A stretch of 37,370 nt of DNA from Ralstonia sp. ASV6 (lineage in GTDB: Bacteria; Pseudomonadota; Gammaproteobacteria; Burkholderiales; Burkholderiaceae). Shown here one piece after another: positions 34,646 through 37,370 of the stretch. How positions within the stretch are numbered: position 1 is the stretch's first letter; the number at the start of each line of letters is the position of its first letter. The notes below the pieces were generated by a model. That model searched no databases and was not told the DNA's origin. It saw only the letters and a list, made by a program, of their open reading frames with translations. A program made the translations under genes and the position numbers. The stretch is from positions 1 to 37,370 of the forward strand of contig NZ_JAELUI010000048.1 in assembly GCF_016429285.1 (NCBI RefSeq), in the 5' to 3' direction.

Positions 34646-35074
34646 ATGGCCGCCGATAAACACACGGAGCGGGTCAACCTGCCGCCGATTCCTGCCAAGC
34701 GCTACTTCACCATTGGTGAGGTGAGTGATCTGTGTGCTGTCAAACCGCACGTGTTGCGCTATTGGGAGCAGGAGTTCACGCAGCTCAAGCCCGTCAAGCG
34801 GCGCGGCAATCGTCGGTATTACCAGCACCATGAAGTGCTGTTGATCCGGCGTATTCGCGAGCTGCTGTACGAACAGGGCTTCACGATCAATGGCGCGCGC
34901 AACCGACTCGATGAGTTGCGTCATGGTGTGGGTGCTGCGCCCGTGCAAGCTGCTGAGTCAGAAATCGACGCCCGTGCGACGACACCTCTGGTGACGGGCG
35001 GCGCGGTGGACGTGCCGAGCTTGCGACTTGCGTTGCAATCGGTGCTGGAAATTCTGCACAGCGATAAACCCTAA
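34646..35074 (+). CDS. MerR-family transcriptional regulator
   Basis: 142 residues. Residues 18-90 form a MerR winged helix: YFTIGEVSDLCAVKPHVLRYWEQEF, LKPVKRRGNRRYYQHHEVLLIRRIRELLYEQGFTI. The C-terminal part is short, without the cysteines of metal-sensing MerR, and may only dimerise. Directly downstream of ihfA, a neighbourhood common in proteobacteria. Signal and target genes are unknown. Confidence 0.88.
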   Translation: MAADKHTERVNLPPIPAKRYFTIGEVSDLCAVKPHVLRYWEQEFTQLKPVKRRGNRRYYQHHEVLLIRRIRELLYEQGFTINGARNRLDELRHGVGAAPVQAAESEIDARATTPLVTGGAVDVPSLRLALQSVLEILHSDKP

Positions 35075-35116
35075 GCGCACGCGGCGACCCACTAGTCATC
35101 TGCGCGGCAGCTCTGT

Positions 35117-35122
35117 TATACT
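35117..35122 (+). promoter_or_regulatory. Candidate -10 box of tRNA-Pro
   Basis: TATACT, 13 bases before the mature tRNA 5' end. The -35 is not clear. Confidence 0.4.
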
Positions 35123-35134
35123 TTCATGCTTGTT

Positions 35135-35213
<79 letters not shown>

Positions 35214-35220
35214 AAAATCG

Positions 35221-35254
35221 AAGGACTTACGGTGATGAGCCGTAAGTCCTTTTT
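35221..35254 (+). terminator. Rho-independent terminator after tRNA-Pro
   Basis: A perfect 12-bp stem AAGGACTTACGG (35221-35232), loop TGATGAG, CCGTAAGTCCTT (35240-35251), then T run. Confidence 0.9.
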
Positions 35255-35299
35255 GTTTTTTTCGGGGACATCACACGCGTATGCGCGCGGCTTCAGGTC

Positions 35300-35992
35300 A
35301 TGAGCCAGTTTCGGTATAGCGACGGCGAAGTCGATGCCGTCTATCGGGTGATCCGCGAGCGGCGAGACATGCGCCATTTCCGGCCCGACCCACTTGATGC
35401 GGCACTGCTGACACGTCTGTTAGAAGCCGCTCACCTTGGCCCCAGCGTCGGCTTCATGCAGCCCTGGCGCTTCATCCACATCACAGATCGAGGCCTGCGG
35501 GCTCGTGTGCACGCGCTGGTCGAAACCGAGCGCCAGCAGACTGCCGTTGCGCTGGGTGAGCGGCAGGATGATTTCATGCGGCTCAAGGTGGAGGGCATTC
35601 TGGAGTGCGGAGAGGTCCTGGTGGCGGCGCTGATGGACGGCCGCGAGCGGCATGTTTTTGGCCGTCGCACGCTGCCAGAGATGGATCTTGCCTCGGTCGC
35701 TTGCGCGATCCAGAACATGTGGCTCGCCGCCCGGGCTGAAGGGGTCGGGATGGGGTGGGTCTCCCTCTTTGATCCCGAGCAGTTGTCCGAACTGCTTCAT
35801 CTGCCGTCGGGCGCCAAACCGATCGCAGTGCTGTGCCTGGGGTATGTAGATGAGTTCTACGACCAGCCGATGCTGGAGCAGCAACGGTGGGCAGCGCGGC
35901 AGCCACTCCATGAACTGCTGTTCGAGAACGGTTGGGGTAATCCAAGCCCGCTTGCTGATAGCGCCCAGAGCCGCTCCGACCAAGAGATCTAG
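35300..35992 (+). CDS. bluB: 5,6-dimethylbenzimidazole synthase (BluB)
   Basis: 230 residues, nitroreductase-like flavin fold. RRDMRHFRPDPL, GPSVGFMQPWRFIHI and the ERQQTAVALGERQDDFMRLKVEGI segment are typical of BluB, which splits reduced FMN with oxygen to give the lower base of cobalamin. GWVSLFDPEQLSELLHLPSGAKPIAVLCLGYVDEF is the conserved C-terminal half. No other cobalamin gene or cobalamin riboswitch is seen nearby, so it stands alone between a tRNA and a regulator gene. Confidence 0.88.
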   Translation: MSQFRYSDGEVDAVYRVIRERRDMRHFRPDPLDAALLTRLLEAAHLGPSVGFMQPWRFIHITDRGLRARVHALVETERQQTAVALGERQDDFMRLKVEGILECGEVLVAALMDGRERHVFGRRTLPEMDLASVACAIQNMWLAARAEGVGMGWVSLFDPEQLSELLHLPSGAKPIAVLCLGYVDEFYDQPMLEQQRWAARQPLHELLFENGWGNPSPLADSAQSRSDQEI

Positions 35993-35993
35993 C

Positions 35994-36938
35994 TCAAGAC
36001 GAGGTCGTCGCGCGCGCGGGCCCAGCGGTTGCCCGTCGGTATCGCGCCGGCGTCATCCCCAGTTGCTGCTTGAACGCCTTGCCGAACGCCGCTTCGGATT
36101 GATAGCCAACGCGGGCGCTGATTTCACCCACACTCAGCCGCGTATGAATCAACGCATCGCAAGCCATGGTCATGCGCACGCGCGTGAGGAAATCCCACAC
36201 GGTCATGTCAGCGCGTGCCTTGAAGTGGCGCGCATAGGTGGCGCGGGACATGGCAGCCAGGTCGGCCAGGACATCAATGGTCCACGCATACTCAGGCGTG
36301 GTGAGCATGGCTTGCACGGACGTGCTGAGACGTGTGTCCGATAGCAACGTGAGCGTACCCGGGCCGGCATTCTCGCGCTGGCCGTAGACGCGCAGCGCAA
36401 GCGTCAGCAGCGCTTGGCTCAACGATGTGACGATTGCCAGCGCACCGGGGGCGCGCGTCTCAGCCTCGCTGCGCATCATGCCAATGACGGCTTGCAGCGC
36501 TGGAAACGAAGCACTATCACTCAAGGACACATGCAGCGGGTCGGGCAGCGTGCGCACCAGCAATGTGGTCGAGCCAGGCTCGTGCACGAAGCGACCGCAG
36601 AGCAGGTCGACCTCGGCAGCGCCACGGCCGGTCAGTTGCAGCGGGAGCATGCCGTCATGCGATGCGCGCGGTTTGCGCACGGGCGCGTTGGCCGCGCTTG
36701 CCGTGTCATGGATGGTATGTGCGTGGCCGCGCGGGAAGAGGATGAAATCACCTTCGCGCAGAGTGAGTGTGCGGCCCCCCGTTTCTACCAGACATGTGCC
36801 AGCCAGCACCAGATGGAAGATCGCCTGACCGTTCGGCTCGGGATCATGCGGAATCGAGAATGGCCCTTGAAATAGGCAGCGCAAATCAAGACTGGCCTGT
36901 GGGCGGGTCAATTGGATGAATTGGCTGAGCGCATCCAT
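35994..36938 (-). CDS. AraC-family transcriptional regulator with cupin sensor domain
   Basis: 314 residues from MDALSQFIQLTRPQASL; the frame extends to 37037 but that part covers the promoter dyad and is unlikely to be translated. The N-terminal cupin_6-type domain (about 10-185) has FHLVLAGTCLVETGGRTLTLREGDFILFPRGHAHTIHD. The C-terminal two-helix-turn-helix domain (about 205-305) has WTIDVLADLAAMSRATYARHFKA and LSVGEISARVGYQSEAAFGKAFKQQLGMTPARYR. Divergent from the CMD-family gene at 37055, which it probably activates or represses, as this pairing is frequent. Confidence 0.9.
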   Translation of the reverse strand: MDALSQFIQLTRPQASLDLRCLFQGPFSIPHDPEPNGQAIFHLVLAGTCLVETGGRTLTLREGDFILFPRGHAHTIHDTASAANAPVRKPRASHDGMLPLQLTGRGAAEVDLLCGRFVHEPGSTTLLVRTLPDPLHVSLSDSASFPALQAVIGMMRSEAETRAPGALAIVTSLSQALLTLALRVYGQRENAGPGTLTLLSDTRLSTSVQAMLTTPEYAWTIDVLADLAAMSRATYARHFKARADMTVWDFLTRVRMTMACDALIHTRLSVGEISARVGYQSEAAFGKAFKQQLGMTPARYRRATAGPARATTSS

Positions 36939-36961
36939 TGAGACGATCTCGATAGAAATTG

Positions 36962-37003
36962 GTTGAATCGAGTATTCAACGGATTGGCCACAAAGACAAT
37001 ACT
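36962..37003 (+). promoter_or_regulatory. Dyad overlapping the candidate promoter of the CMD-family gene
   Basis: GTTGAAT (36962-36968), 5 bases, ATTCAAC (36974-36980): perfect 7-bp inverted repeat. TTCAAC (36975-36980), a 17-base spacer and AATACT (36998-37003) form a plausible sigma-70 promoter toward 37055, so the right half-site is also the -35 box. Confidence 0.5.
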
Positions 37004-37054
37004 CTTTCCAACGGCACAGGCATCCGGCCAGTGCCACACCACCGGGAGCACATC

Positions 37055-37370
37055 ATGCTGAACTGGGTTGAGTATCGGAAGGAACTGTTGGGGCGCATTG
37101 GCGAGATCGGCAAGATCACGCCAGATACGGTCAAAGGCTATCAAACGCTGTCGGGAGCAAAGACCGGTAGCCTGGATGCCAAGACGCGTGAACTGATTGC
37201 CCTGGCCGTGGCGGTGACGACACGTTGCGATGGCTGTATCACTGTGCATACCGCCGAAGCGCTCAAGCATGGCGCCACGCATGAAGAGATTGCGGATGCG
37301 TTGAGCGTAGCGATCTCGCTCAACGCGGGGGCGGCGCTGGTGTACTCGGCGCGCGTGATGGACGCGGTGC
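37055..37370 (+). CDS. Carboxymuconolactone decarboxylase/AhpD-like protein, cut by window end
   Basis: The first 105 codons from ATG 37055, with GGGAG seven bases upstream; no stop before the window end. AKTRELIALAVAVTTRCDGCITVHTAEALKHGATHEEIADALSVAISLNAGAALVYS is the CMD fold, with the redox pair Cys-x-x-Cys in TRCDGCI and the following His, as in AhpD-type peroxidase partners. It likely has alkylhydroperoxidase-type thiol activity. Divergent from the AraC-type gene. The total length should be near 110-115 residues. Confidence 0.88.
   Translation, partial: MLNWVEYRKELLGRIGEIGKITPDTVKGYQTLSGAKTGSLDAKTRELIALAVAVTTRCDGCITVHTAEALKHGATHEEIADALSVAISLNAGAALVYSARVMDAV

Overview
The window looks like a chromosomal segment of a Ralstonia-type betaproteobacterium. 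It has high GC, a ketone-body/3-hydroxybutyrate operon (typical of PHB-making bacteria), a PAS-LuxR regulator beside scoAB, and the order thrS-infC-rpmI-rplT-pheS-pheT-ihfA-merR. The genus is inferred from gene content and protein style; no database search was run.

Region 1 (1-5791) is the right end of an integrated element at a tRNA-Arg(TCT) gene. From the left it holds the last codons of a transposase-like gene, an 800-residue protein that looks like a podophage internal virion protein, a 578-residue KAP/PifA-like P-loop NTPase with a G8 tract in its ribosome binding site, and a complete tyrosine integrase read toward the NTPase. The integrase start faces the 3' end of the tRNA, which marks the right attachment site; the left one lies outside the window. 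The NTPase, carried between the last phage structural gene and the integrase, is the best candidate for an undescribed system: a prophage-borne anti-phage or superinfection-exclusion factor.

Region 2 (5792-17364) is ordinary chromosome: two small hypothetical genes around a tandem palindrome, a D-2-hydroxyacid dehydrogenase of the GlcD family, a wrbA-like gene overlapping a DUF2069 gene, a YihY/BrkB membrane protein, an Mpo1-like protein, an alpha/beta hydrolase coupled to an O-acetylhomoserine sulfhydrylase, a CBS-pair protein, an MFS-PlsC fusion, a periplasmic FKBP isomerase and aroC.

Region 3 (17380-24417) is acyl-CoA, ketone-body and related metabolism: ETF-ubiquinone oxidoreductase, a short-chain dehydrogenase divergent from it, a PAS-LuxR regulator divergent from scoA-scoB-bdhA, an alpha/beta hydrolase and a RidA-family protein. 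Palindromes sit in both divergent promoter regions.

Region 4 (24445-35254) is the information-processing core: relA, tRNA-Val(GAC), thrS, infC (ATC start), rpmI, rplT, pheS, pheT, ihfA, a MerR-type regulator and tRNA-Pro(GGG). It keeps the gene order known from E. coli. A structured spacer lies between infC and rpmI, and a terminator lies between rplT and pheS.

Region 5 (35300-37370) has bluB, an AraC-type regulator, and a divergent carboxymuconolactone decarboxylase/AhpD-like gene cut by the window end, with an inverted repeat overlapping its likely promoter.
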